A stretch of DNA of 64,000 nucleotides from Shewanella sp. OMA3-2 (GTDB lineage Bacteria > Pseudomonadota > Gammaproteobacteria > Enterobacterales > Shewanellaceae): positions 818,001-882,000 of the forward strand of contig NZ_CP090974.1 in NCBI RefSeq assembly GCF_021513195.1, in the 5' to 3' direction. The notes below the pieces were generated by a model. The model saw nothing but the letters and a program-made list of their open reading frames with translations. It had not been told where the DNA came from and did not search any database. The translations under genes were made by a program, and so were the position numbers. Below are positions 41,929 to 51,060 of the stretch, piece by piece. The first letter of the stretch is position 1. Every line of letters starts with the position of its first letter.

Positions 41929-44568
41929 ATGAAAATTAATAATAATTTGCAACAATTCAAACGTTCGAGCTTGGCACTTTGTGTCGCAGGAGTCCTAATG
42001 GGGGCGTCAAACCCTGTATTGGCTGAAGACTCTCAGGCGACGGATAACATTGAAGTCATTGAAGTGAAAGGTATGCGTCGCTCTTTGGAGCAATCCCTTA
42101 ATACTAAGCGGTTTGCCAACTCTATTGTTGATGCTATTACCGCTGAAGATATTGGTAAGTTCCCAGATAAAAATGTCGGCGATGCGCTGCAACGTATTTC
42201 GGGTGTGACAGTTGACAGACAGTATGGCGAAGTGAGTGGTGTGACGATTCGTGGTACCGCACCTGAGCAGTCACGTATTTTGCTTAATGGTCAGTCAGTA
42301 GCGAATACTTCTTGGTACGATTTAGGTCCAGCAACACGTACTTTCAATATGGAGCTATTGGGTGCAGAACAAATCTCATCGGTAGAAGTACACAAAACAC
42401 CTGAAGCGAGCATCGAAGAGGGAGCTTTGGGGGGAACAGTTAACCTACAGACACGTAAGCCTCTGGATTTAGATGCCAATACTTATATGGTATCTGCAGA
42501 GGTAGCACGCAGTTCAATGTATGAAGAAAATGATCCCGGTGGTGCATTTCTAGGAAGCTGGAAAGATGAAGATGAGCGCTTCGGTATCTTAGCGGCATAT
42601 TCTCTTGAAAAATTGACCAGTGGTCGTCAAGTGTTGGAATCACTCAGTGGATATTATCCCTATTTTGCCGAGAATGAAGCGACAGGTGAAGACGCCGCAG
42701 TAGGTGCTTGGGGTATTGGCTCACAGGCATTTAAAGCTGAGCGCGAGAGAACCAGTGCTCAAGTCACCCTGCAGTTTATGCCTACTGATAACGTTGAGCT
42801 TACACTCGATTATTTTAACTTCGAATTTGATAATCCCCATGTAAACCATAACTTTTTGACCGTCAGCGCTCGTGGTTCTGAAGCGACAAATGTGGTTAAT
42901 AATGCTCAAGGTGGTACTGAATCGGCAACCATTCAACCTGCTTACGCTTCGATTATTTACAACCTGGTAGTGCGTCATGCGGTAAACATGAAAGCTGATG
43001 TATTGAACCTAACGGGTAAATACACGGGCGACAGTTATACCTTGAGTGGTGTGGTGGGTCAGTCAACCTCTGAAGGCGGAACACAAGGTGGAGCCTCTTC
43101 ATGGTGGATCCCAGCCACTGACGAAGGCGGCAAGATAGGTGATCCTGCTTTTCCGGATGGGCAAAGCAGTGTTGATGGTGGCTTTAGCTATGACGCGACA
43201 GGTCCTTATCAAGTTGAATTGACATCACTGGATGCGACAGATGCATCTCTGTTTAAGCATGCTCAAGAAGCTAACTATGAAACATCAGTTCAGGAACATG
43301 ATATTGCTTATGCTCAGTTCGATGCTGTTTTTGAGTTAAATAACGACTATATCGACAATGTTGCCTCAGGTATCAAGTACAATTCCAGCGATTTTTCTCG
43401 TCAATCTTACAACCGTAACCCAAGTGAGATCTTAGGTTTTGTGCCTAATGGCAATCTGTCTAACTGGACAGGTGGCGTGCTGAGTGATTTACACTCTCAA
43501 TCACCCGGTAACACACTTAACGCATACGCTTACTTAGATGAAAATAAGTGGTGGGATTTTATTAGCGAAAAGTATCAAAATGGTGAGCTTGAAGAGGTTG
43601 TAAACCAAGGTAATACTTTTGCTGTCGATGAGAACATGTTAGCCCTGTATGCACAGGCTGATTTTTCTGGTGACAATTATCGCGGTAACTTTGGAGTCCG
43701 TTACGTGACAACAGAGCAAAAGTCGACTGGCTTTGCAGATAGTAAAGTATTTGAAGAAAGCATAGATTACGATAACTGGTTGCCGAGCCTGAACCTTGCT
43801 TATAACTTGGCGGATGATCTTATTGTGCGTGGCGCGGCGTCACAAGTGATGGCGCGTAATAACTACAGTGATTTAAAGCCAGGTTTGAACATTGCGGCTA
43901 ATATTGGCAGCGCAAGCGGGGGCAATCCAGATCTACAACCTTACAAGTCTAACCAAGCCGATTTAGGCATCGAATGGTACTTTTCGTCTTCTTCTCTGCT
44001 TTCTTCTGCTATTTTTGTCAAAGAAATTGACAACGTTGTCTTTAATACCGAAAGCGTCGAATTTGTGGAGAAATGTGGCCCAACAGAGGCGGATTGGAAT
44101 GAGTGTCGTGTTACCCGTCCTCGTAATGGGGGGACAGGATCAGTACAAGGTATTGAGTTTCAACTACAGCACAGCTGGGATTCAGGATTTGGCGTCTTGA
44201 GTAACTACACTTATGTTGACAGTGAAACCACCCGCCCAGATGGTGAAAAAGAGATGGTTCCTGGTGTATCAGAGAACTCTTTCAATGGCTCCGTTTTCTT
44301 TGAAAATGATCATATCACCACGCGTATTGCCTATAACTGGCGTACTGAGTGGATTGGTGTTGGTGCTACTCAAGCAGTATTGAACGATGCTTATAGTCAA
44401 TGGGATGCATCTATTACTTGGCATGCTATGGATCACCTTAACTTAACACTTGAAGGGGTTAACCTGACCAATGAGGTCATTCAGTCACAAGATACCAAAT
44501 TTGATTTGACTCAAAACACCATTGAGTTCGGTTCACGCTACTATTTGAGCGCAAGCTACCAGTTCTAA
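41929..44568 (+). CDS. TonB-dependent outer-membrane receptor, carbohydrate-locus type
   Basis: The 879-residue precursor has a signal peptide (cleavage after NPVLA) and a plug starting with the TonB box-like IEVIEVKG. Next comes the sequence AEDIGKFPDKNVGDALQRIS, typical of the TBDRs that sit in carbohydrate loci of Alteromonadales and Xanthomonas. VTIRGTAPEQSRILLNG and GGTVNLQTRKPLD mark the rest of the plug. The beta-barrel ends YYLSASYQF. It probably imports a chito-oligosaccharide or derivative. The start ATG has AGGA 5 bases upstream; an in-frame TTG lies 18 bases before it. Confidence 0.92.
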   Translation: MKINNNLQQFKRSSLALCVAGVLMGASNPVLAEDSQATDNIEVIEVKGMRRSLEQSLNTKRFANSIVDAITAEDIGKFPDKNVGDALQRISGVTVDRQYGEVSGVTIRGTAPEQSRILLNGQSVANTSWYDLGPATRTFNMELLGAEQISSVEVHKTPEASIEEGALGGTVNLQTRKPLDLDANTYMVSAEVARSSMYEENDPGGAFLGSWKDEDERFGILAAYSLEKLTSGRQVLESLSGYYPYFAENEATGEDAAVGAWGIGSQAFKAERERTSAQVTLQFMPTDNVELTLDYFNFEFDNPHVNHNFLTVSARGSEATNVVNNAQGGTESATIQPAYASIIYNLVVRHAVNMKADVLNLTGKYTGDSYTLSGVVGQSTSEGGTQGGASSWWIPATDEGGKIGDPAFPDGQSSVDGGFSYDATGPYQVELTSLDATDASLFKHAQEANYETSVQEHDIAYAQFDAVFELNNDYIDNVASGIKYNSSDFSRQSYNRNPSEILGFVPNGNLSNWTGGVLSDLHSQSPGNTLNAYAYLDENKWWDFISEKYQNGELEEVVNQGNTFAVDENMLALYAQADFSGDNYRGNFGVRYVTTEQKSTGFADSKVFEESIDYDNWLPSLNLAYNLADDLIVRGAASQVMARNNYSDLKPGLNIAANIGSASGGNPDLQPYKSNQADLGIEWYFSSSSLLSSAIFVKEIDNVVFNTESVEFVEKCGPTEADWNECRVTRPRNGGTGSVQGIEFQLQHSWDSGFGVLSNYTYVDSETTRPDGEKEMVPGVSENSFNGSVFFENDHITTRIAYNWRTEWIGVGATQAVLNDAYSQWDASITWHAMDHLNLTLEGVNLTNEVIQSQDTKFDLTQNTIEFGSRYYLSASYQF

Positions 44569-44584
44569 GAGTTTGTCGTGCTAA

Positions 44585-44616
44585 AAAAGGAAAGTCTGTT
44601 TACAGACTTTCCTTTT
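44585..44616 (+). terminator. Terminator-like hairpin between receptor and halogenase genes
   Basis: A perfect 15-bp stem AAAAGGAAAGTCTGT / ACAGACTTTCCTTTT with a TT loop sits 16 bases after the receptor stop and just before the AAGGAGG of the halogenase gene. The U tract is short (TTTTGTTC), so it may give partial read-through and set the receptor-to-halogenase ratio, or be a processing/stability element. Confidence 0.75.
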
Positions 44617-44635
44617 GTTCGCTAAGGAGGATTGG

Positions 44636-46111
44636 ATGAAAAAAATTAACCGAATCGTCATCGTGGGTGGTGGCACTTCTGGATGGATGGCGGCAGCGGC
44701 ATTGAGTAGCAAGTTAAACACTGATCTATTTGAGATAACACTGATTGAATCAAGCCGTATTGGCACCATCGGGGTGGGTGAAGGTTCAACGCCATATCTG
44801 AAGCATTTTATGGATTCGCTGGGTTTTCAGGAATCAGACTGGATGGTGAGATGCGATGCCAGCTATAAAAATGGTATCTATTTCGATAATTGGAACGGAG
44901 ATAACAGCCGCTATTTTCATCCTTTTTATTTTTCTCTAGACGTTAACCCCGCTGAAATATTTTTTAACTGTGCTAATGCACGCAGACGAGGAATTGGGCC
45001 ACATATTAAGGGTGATAATTTCTTTGTTTCAGGACATTTAGCCCAACATCACCTCTCGCCAATTGCTGATAAAAAGCTGCCAGTTCAAACCGAGTATGGT
45101 TATCACTTTGATGCAGCAAAGCTTGCAGGAGTACTCAGCGAGTTTTCACTCTCTCAAGGGGTTAAGCATATTAGTGCCGATGTTATTAACGTTAATCAGA
45201 ATGATAGCGGCGATGTTATTTCTTTAGTGTTAGGCGATGGTAGTGAAATTCAAGCGGATTATTTTATCGATGCCAGTGGCTTTAATGCACTGTTGATTGG
45301 TAAAACACTGCAAGTTCCCTTTGAGCCATTTGACACAGAGTTACTCAATGATTGCGCAGTAACAGTCAGTACTCCAAGAAACCTGAGTGAAAAGTTGGCC
45401 ACGTATACTCAGTCTACAGCGCTGTCCGCAGGGTGGATGTGGAGAATTCCGCTCACTTCTCGTACCGGTAATGGTTATGTCTATAGCAGTCAATATCTCT
45501 CTAAAATAGAAGCTGAAAAAGAGTTAGCTGCAGAGCTCAATCTTGACGTTAAAACTGTTAACTTCAGGCACATCAGTATGAAGGTTGGCATGCGTCGTAA
45601 GCCTTGGAGTCAAAATGTGGTGGCTATCGGTTTATCCCATGGGTTTATTGAACCGCTTGAGGCTACAGCTTTGATGATCACCCAGTGGAGTATTGAGTAT
45701 TTCATTCGGTTGTTAACGCAGGTGGATATTTCTATAGAGCAGAGACAGCTGAAGTTCAATGAAGGGGTCACGCGACTCATGCTAGGGGTTAAAGAGTACA
45801 TACATGGCCACTATGTGACCAGTAAACGGTGTGATTCTGACTACTGGTGCAGGGCAACCTCGGAGCAATACCTTTCACCGCGTTTATCTGCCCTATTAGC
45901 AAGATGGAAGAGTGGTGCTGATTTCGATGAGTTTCTGCATCGTCATGAAAGGGATATGGCCTATTTTAGACCCTCTTGGTATGCCCTATTAGCTGGCATG
46001 GATTATCGAGATGACACGCTGGTTATGCCGCACCAAATGTTAGATTTAGCATTAATTGAGCAGGCCAAGAATTATAGTGAGTTTTTGGTTAAGGAATATT
46101 TTCATGAATAA
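44636..46111 (+). CDS. Flavin-dependent tryptophan-halogenase-like protein with altered halide-site motif
   Basis: A 491-residue flavoprotein of the PrnA/RebH superfamily. Seen: the FAD motif VGGGTSGWMAAAAL (about 9-22), GEGSTPYL, Lys78 in ASYKNGIYF aligned with the catalytic Lys79 of PrnA, the WMWRIP signature (267-272, WxWxIP), and EPLEATA (339-345) where PrnA has EPLESTG. So the catalytic Glu and Lys are kept, but the Ser and Gly around the chloride site are Ala. Such proteins are common beside TBDR genes in carbohydrate loci; the reaction there is not settled. AAGGAGG lies 5 bases before the ATG. Confidence 0.85.
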   Translation: MKKINRIVIVGGGTSGWMAAAALSSKLNTDLFEITLIESSRIGTIGVGEGSTPYLKHFMDSLGFQESDWMVRCDASYKNGIYFDNWNGDNSRYFHPFYFSLDVNPAEIFFNCANARRRGIGPHIKGDNFFVSGHLAQHHLSPIADKKLPVQTEYGYHFDAAKLAGVLSEFSLSQGVKHISADVINVNQNDSGDVISLVLGDGSEIQADYFIDASGFNALLIGKTLQVPFEPFDTELLNDCAVTVSTPRNLSEKLATYTQSTALSAGWMWRIPLTSRTGNGYVYSSQYLSKIEAEKELAAELNLDVKTVNFRHISMKVGMRRKPWSQNVVAIGLSHGFIEPLEATALMITQWSIEYFIRLLTQVDISIEQRQLKFNEGVTRLMLGVKEYIHGHYVTSKRCDSDYWCRATSEQYLSPRLSALLARWKSGADFDEFLHRHERDMAYFRPSWYALLAGMDYRDDTLVMPHQMLDLALIEQAKNYSEFLVKEYFHE

Positions 46112-46248
46112 TTTAATCTTTGTTTTATAAGAATTAAATCTAGATATATCACAAAAAAACATATGGTAAATAGGTCTAATACCCTTTGATGATAACCCTG
46201 ATAGACTCTAACGAAATTTGGCGGCAATAAATAAATGGACTTATTTAC

Positions 46249-47118
46249 ATGAAACCTATGTGCGAGAAAGTGATTCCATCGAGTAACAGCTCATGGCGTT
46301 TTGTTAAGTACGAACTGCCAAGTATCGATTTTTGCTGGCATTACCATCCTGAATATGAGATCTGCTTGACCTTAAATAGTAAAGGACTGAGATATATTGG
46401 CGATCACATTGAGGAGTATTCTGAGCAGGAGCTTGTTTGTATCGGCCCACATATGCCTCATACCTGGCACTCAGGGGCTAATGAGGATGAATCGACTCAA
46501 GTGGTATATGTGGCTCAAATCCCAAAGGTCTGGCTCGACTCTCAGGTTGCTGAGCACCCCGAGATGCAAGGATTGCAGGAGATGCTAATACGTTCTTCAA
46601 GGGGGGTTTTGTATAGTTCAGAGTCCACGGCACAAGCCCTTTGTTTGTTTCAACAGATGGAGAGTGCAGATCCCTTTAGCCGTTATATCTTGTTGATGAA
46701 TTTACTCAACGTCATGATTCAAGATAATCAGTCTAAACTGCTATCTAGTCGCTTTTTTACCTATGATGATAAAACAGACTCGGGGATAGATAAATTAGAT
46801 AGGGTTATCGAGTTTATCTATGACAATTTTGACCAGGCACTCTATGCAGATGAGTTGGCAGCCATTGCTCATATGAGTACCAATCACTTTCACCGCTTTT
46901 TTAAGAAACGCACCGAACGTACTTTGACTGAATTTATTAACCAGTTAAGAATAGGCAAAGCCTGTAAGTTATTAATAAACTCCAATCATCCTATTTCGGT
47001 GATTAGTGATCGATGTGGCTTTAATAATATTTCCAATTTCAATCGCCACTTTCTCTCAATTAAAGGTTGCACGCCTAGTCTATTCAAAAAAAGCCTCAGA
47101 CTAAAACATGCACAATAG
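46249..47118 (+). CDS. AraC-family regulator with cupin sensor
   Basis: The 289-residue protein has an N-terminal cupin-like ligand domain (residues 1-120, FCWHYHPEYEICLTLNSKG) and a C-terminal AraC DNA-binding domain (about 190-285, with ADELAAIAHMSTNHFHRFFKK and ISVISDRCGFNNISNFNR). It follows the halogenase-like gene by 137 bases and is the only regulator in the locus, so it is the best candidate to control receptor, deacetylase and permease operons. No strong binding site precedes the ATG. Confidence 0.87.
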   Translation: MKPMCEKVIPSSNSSWRFVKYELPSIDFCWHYHPEYEICLTLNSKGLRYIGDHIEEYSEQELVCIGPHMPHTWHSGANEDESTQVVYVAQIPKVWLDSQVAEHPEMQGLQEMLIRSSRGVLYSSESTAQALCLFQQMESADPFSRYILLMNLLNVMIQDNQSKLLSSRFFTYDDKTDSGIDKLDRVIEFIYDNFDQALYADELAAIAHMSTNHFHRFFKKRTERTLTEFINQLRIGKACKLLINSNHPISVISDRCGFNNISNFNRHFLSIKGCTPSLFKKSLRLKHAQ

Positions 47119-47177
47119 TACCATTATGGTCATTGGGTTAGTTGGGGCTGGGGAAACTTTTTAAAAAGGCACTTTAT

Positions 47178-47280
47178 CATTCAATTCCCTCCCCACTCTG
47201 CTCGACAGGTACGCTATTCCAATCAGTGATAAGAATAAAAAATAAAAATGGCTACCTGAGGTAGCCATTTTTATTGGGTA
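47178..47280. repeat. Right copy of the diverged ~100-bp direct repeat
   Basis: Matches 34741-34839 in the same orientation, beginning TCATTCAATT and ending TTTATTGGGTA; CTATTCCAA, GATAA and AATAAAAAATAAAA are shared between. The copy sits at the 3' side of the SYLF-domain gene and marks the right edge of the amino-sugar locus. Confidence 0.75.
47245..47272. terminator. Terminator downstream of the SYLF-domain gene
   Basis: AAAATGGCTACC / GGTAGCCATTTT, a perfect 12-bp stem with a TGA loop and T runs on both strands. It lies in the right flanking repeat, between the convergent AraC and SYLF genes. Confidence 0.85.
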
Positions 47281-47322
47281 AAACTAACTGGAAGACACTA
47301 AATCATCGCAGTTTAATCTGAG

Positions 47323-47901
47323 TTACTTTGCATCAAAAGTAAATGACTGACCCGCTAATGCGGCTTCGTACATCAAACCACCTTTTGCTGCGGTGAAGAT
47401 GGCCATATCATTGATGTACACCGCGTTTGCTGCATGGTTACTGCCAGCTTGTCCGGCGCCTGCTGAGTTGCCAGTGGTGCCTACTTGAGCACTGGCACCG
47501 ACGTTAATCGCCACAGCCGAGGCTTGGGCGCTAAACTCAAAACTGCCGCTGGTGAAGTCATTATAAGCTTTGGCATTTTTGAAGAAGATAATTTCGCTAT
47601 AGGCTTGACCACCTAACTGAAAACCAATCGATATTTGGGTTAAGCTTGAGTCGCCTGTGTGTGCGCCACTTTTGTACACACGGCCTTTACCATATGCAGC
47701 ACCAATGCCAATGCCCCCTTTACCCACTGTTGGGAATAGCGCATAGCCATATGCGGTATTAAAAAATGCCTGGGTTTCAGATGCTTTTTTGAAATTAGTA
47801 ATCGCATCGGTATAACTAGATTCATCAGCATAACTAGCAGGGCTTAATAACAAAGATAAGCTAACAATAGTTGCACTGAACAGGGTGAGTAAACGTGTCA
47901 T
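47323..47901 (-). CDS. SYLF-domain (Ysc84-like) secreted protein
   Basis: The 192-residue precursor has a signal peptide (cleavage after SPASYA) and a SYLF domain; KGGIGIGAAYGKGRVY (about 65-80), IGFQLGGQAYSEIIFFK and FEFSAQASAVAINVGA are typical. Eukaryotic Ysc84 domains bind phosphoinositides; the role of bacterial periplasmic members is not known. The start is set at the ATG with GAGG 5 bases upstream (47901), not the earlier in-frame ATG. Confidence 0.85.
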   Translation of the reverse strand: MTRLLTLFSATIVSLSLLLSPASYADESSYTDAITNFKKASETQAFFNTAYGYALFPTVGKGGIGIGAAYGKGRVYKSGAHTGDSSLTQISIGFQLGGQAYSEIIFFKNAKAYNDFTSGSFEFSAQASAVAINVGASAQVGTTGNSAGAGQAGSNHAANAVYINDMAIFTAAKGGLMYEAALAGQSFTFDAK

Positions 47902-48028
47902 AAATACCTCAATATGGTGCATTAGTTTAGTGATAATATAAGTAAGCTAACATATTAAGCATACTCAATACCGTTAAAGATTAATGTTAATTAAGCTAGC
48001 CTACTCTTATTCTATACAATTAACTGTT

Positions 48029-50095
48029 TTATTGTTTATCCAGCACATAATATTCAAACCACTTCTTGTCCCACTCCATTTTGGCTTTACGGTGTTTATA
48101 AAGGTTGAGTCCGTGTCCTTCACCAGGATAAACAATTAACTCTACCGGAACATTTAAGTAATGCTTTAAGCTGCGGTAAAGCCCTTGAGCATGACCAACA
48201 GGAACACGTTGATCATTCTCGCCAATATGAATAAGTGTTGGGGTGGTAATTTTATTCGCATAGGTTAAAGATGAGGCTTTATCATACGCTTCTGGCTGTT
48301 CCCAAGGCAGTCCTTGCATAAAGTTAATCACATGCCCTGGCGTGTCTTCTAGCATCCATTGCAAACGTTGGTCGAACACGCCAGCGCCAGAACTTGCCGC
48401 TTTAAAGCGATTGCTGGTGCTGATTAATGCATTGGTGAGGTAGCCCCCGTTACTCCAGCCCATTACCGCCATTTTGTCGCCATCAACAATGCCATCAGCA
48501 ATTAACGTGTCGACTCCAGCCATAATATCCGCCACCTCGATTTGGTGCTCTTTACCGACAAGATCAGTTAAAAACTTATCGCCATAGCCAATAGAACCAC
48601 GATAATTCGGCGATAACAATGCCCAGCCGGTAGCTGGAAATGTTGCTCGCCCATACGAGCGGTGTTGCAGTGAGTAAGGCGTTGCTGCGGTAGGGCCACC
48701 ATGAATTTGTACCACTAAAGGTAACTTACCTTGGGATTTTTTATAGCCGTATGGCAGTTCTAATATGCCTTCCACGGTCGCACCATCGGGTGCTTTCCAG
48801 GTCACCACAGATATTTGTGGTAACTGCCAGCTATCGACTTGCGGATTAATGTTAGTTAAGCGTTTAAATTGACTGCGCTTATAGTCGGCATCAGCAATAA
48901 ATAAGTCATGGAAATGAGTCAGACTATTGTGACTAAAAACCACTTGTTTGCCTGATGCGCCAAAACTGTAACTGCCTACCACGGTATCACCGGCTAGCAC
49001 GCTACGTGTATCACCCACTTTACCTTTGTTGATTTGGCTGCAGAATAATTGTGTACGTGCAGCTTGCGCGCCGAGATAACATAATTCATTACTTTTAGGA
49101 CGCCATTGAATATTGCCACCTTCAAAGGTGGTTTTACCGATTGGCTTAAGCTCTATTGTGGGGATATTTGCATTGGTATTAGTCACAAATAACTTACCCG
49201 GATAGCCATCAAAATCGATTCTAAAAGCCAGTTGCTGGTTATCTTGATGCCAATCTAAACCCAATAACCACCCATAAGCTGAAGGAGCTTGTTGGCGCCA
49301 TTGTGTATCATCGATGACTTTATTGCTGGTGGTTTTAACATCAAAAATTTCAATATTTGACCAGCCTTCATAAAAAACTAATTCATTATCGCTGGTGGTG
49401 ATACGGGCTATTTTACTGCCGCTGTCATTAACATTAAATTGCCAAACTACTTTGTCATCATCTAGCAAGGTTTTTTGTTTAAAGTTAGTAAGATCAAGCA
49501 CCTTCAATGGGTTGGTATCGCGTTTACCATGGGCATACTTAGGCACTGAATAATTGGCACGCATGTCGGCCCATTGGTCAGTATCTGTCGATTCTTTATT
49601 GGCTAAAAAATAAAGTAATTTACTGTCAGCACTTAATTGGAATGCATTAACGCCCAAGGCTTCTTTGGTCATAGGTTGAATGACTAGGTTAGCTAGTGTG
49701 ATGCGAAAAACCTGGTTTTTACCGTTATATGGGGCTTTAGCATCATCTTTTTTATCGGCAGAGATAAAATAAATAAACTCTCCATCATGGCTCCAAACCA
49801 GGCTTGATTCATTGTCATGGGTAAAGGTTAGGCGCTGGCTTTTCTTATCTTGGGTGTTAATTAGCCAGAGATCTGCTTGGGCTTTATCTAAGGCTTCATC
49901 CCAACGGCTTTCCAGCCACACGGCTTGCTTGGCATTAGGGCTAATGGCTACATCTTGCATTTGACCTATATCGAAAAAGTCATCAATAGTTATGGCGTGA
50001 GTGCGGGGAGTGGCCGTGGGTGCAGCTTGAACATCAATAGCCAAAGAGCTTGAAAGCAGTATTGCCATCATGCTGATGTAAGAATAAATGCGCAT
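48029..50095 (-). CDS. S9-family serine peptidase (prolyl-oligopeptidase/acylaminoacyl-peptidase type)
   Basis: The 688-residue precursor has a signal peptide (cleavage after DVQA, about 24), a beta-propeller region (about 40-430) and a C-terminal alpha/beta-hydrolase domain. The catalytic serine is in GWSNGG (about 545), the Asp in ENDQRVP and the His in GEGHGL near 665. VVQIHGGPTAATPYS forms the oxyanion region. It probably trims peptides in the periplasm. It lies 9 bases after a membrane sensor-like gene on the same strand. AAGGA precedes the ATG. Confidence 0.88.
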   Translation of the reverse strand: MRIYSYISMMAILLSSSLAIDVQAAPTATPRTHAITIDDFFDIGQMQDVAISPNAKQAVWLESRWDEALDKAQADLWLINTQDKKSQRLTFTHDNESSLVWSHDGEFIYFISADKKDDAKAPYNGKNQVFRITLANLVIQPMTKEALGVNAFQLSADSKLLYFLANKESTDTDQWADMRANYSVPKYAHGKRDTNPLKVLDLTNFKQKTLLDDDKVVWQFNVNDSGSKIARITTSDNELVFYEGWSNIEIFDVKTTSNKVIDDTQWRQQAPSAYGWLLGLDWHQDNQQLAFRIDFDGYPGKLFVTNTNANIPTIELKPIGKTTFEGGNIQWRPKSNELCYLGAQAARTQLFCSQINKGKVGDTRSVLAGDTVVGSYSFGASGKQVVFSHNSLTHFHDLFIADADYKRSQFKRLTNINPQVDSWQLPQISVVTWKAPDGATVEGILELPYGYKKSQGKLPLVVQIHGGPTAATPYSLQHRSYGRATFPATGWALLSPNYRGSIGYGDKFLTDLVGKEHQIEVADIMAGVDTLIADGIVDGDKMAVMGWSNGGYLTNALISTSNRFKAASSGAGVFDQRLQWMLEDTPGHVINFMQGLPWEQPEAYDKASSLTYANKITTPTLIHIGENDQRVPVGHAQGLYRSLKHYLNVPVELIVYPGEGHGLNLYKHRKAKMEWDKKWFEYYVLDKQ

Positions 50096-50104
50096 GGTAT
50101 TCCT

Positions 50105-50992
50105 TTAAGTTGTCGAGTCTTTGTGTTTATCGGCATCATCGTCAGCGATGACATCTTGCAGATAGCTCAGTTCATCTGCATCTAAAATTTGTTGGCTATT
50201 AAGTGAATTACTTGAGCGGGGGATCGTGCGACCACTTAAATAAGCCGCGCGAGTAACTTGGTGTAGACCATAGAAAGCCAGAATATACACAGTTACTAAT
50301 AAACTTAAGCGGGTTATGGCTTGGGGGAAAATAGAAACCATACCGTCTGAGTAGAAGGGGAAATAGACAATCGTAAATCGCACTAACCAATTTATTAGCA
50401 TGCCAATCGCTAAAATGGTAATCCAACGCAACCGCATACTGCTTAGTAATGGTTCGTTGTTGATCTTTGCTTGCATTAGCAGTTGGTAAATTAGCGTAAA
50501 GTAAAAGACAGCTTGTATTAAAATCAAACTAGGCAGAATAAGCGCAAGTGCATTGATATGACTCAACTCAGCAAGCGAGTTTATTGTATTATTACTGGCT
50601 TGTAGATTAATGCCTATACCAAAAAATATTGCCGAACAGATCAAAATTGCCGCTAACATCGCAGCCATAAAGTGCTTGAAAAAATTAGCCTGATAATTGT
50701 TGCCATGCAAACTTTGCTTGCTGTAAATATACAGTAAAGGCATTAGTAAAAAGTAAACGGGGTAACATAAGGAGAGTAATAAGTGGATGGGAATAGGGCT
50801 AAATTCTTGAGTGAGCAATCCGGTGAGAAAATAGAACCCCACTAACCCCACAATGCCAGCAAGTGACTTATTCTCTGTTGCTTGACCTTGATAACTATAA
50901 CGAATAAATAACGCCACCCCTAAGCAATGTATACCGCCTAGTAAAGATAGCCACCAATAGGCTTGGATAAAAAAAGTTTGATAGTCTGTCAT
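50105..50992 (-). CDS. Seven-helix membrane protein resembling the sensor half of membrane AraC regulators
   Basis: The 295-residue protein has about seven to eight hydrophobic helices with short loops; LMPLLYIYSKQSLHGNNYQ near residue 85 resembles the sensor module found N-terminal to AraC helix-turn-helix domains. Here the chain stops after a short acidic tail (SYLQDVIADDDADKHKD) where that DNA-binding domain would begin, so it has no output domain of its own. It immediately precedes the S9 peptidase gene. The start is set at the ATG rather than the GTG two codons earlier. Assignment is tentative. Confidence 0.6.
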   Translation of the reverse strand: MTDYQTFFIQAYWWLSLLGGIHCLGVALFIRYSYQGQATENKSLAGIVGLVGFYFLTGLLTQEFSPIPIHLLLSLCYPVYFLLMPLLYIYSKQSLHGNNYQANFFKHFMAAMLAAILICSAIFFGIGINLQASNNTINSLAELSHINALALILPSLILIQAVFYFTLIYQLLMQAKINNEPLLSSMRLRWITILAIGMLINWLVRFTIVYFPFYSDGMVSIFPQAITRLSLLVTVYILAFYGLHQVTRAAYLSGRTIPRSSNSLNSQQILDADELSYLQDVIADDDADKHKDSTT

Positions 50993-51060
50993 TATCACTC
51001 TCAGTGTTGAAAGTGAATGTTACCTCAAAACATCCTACAGGGGTAATAAACCTCAGCTGG

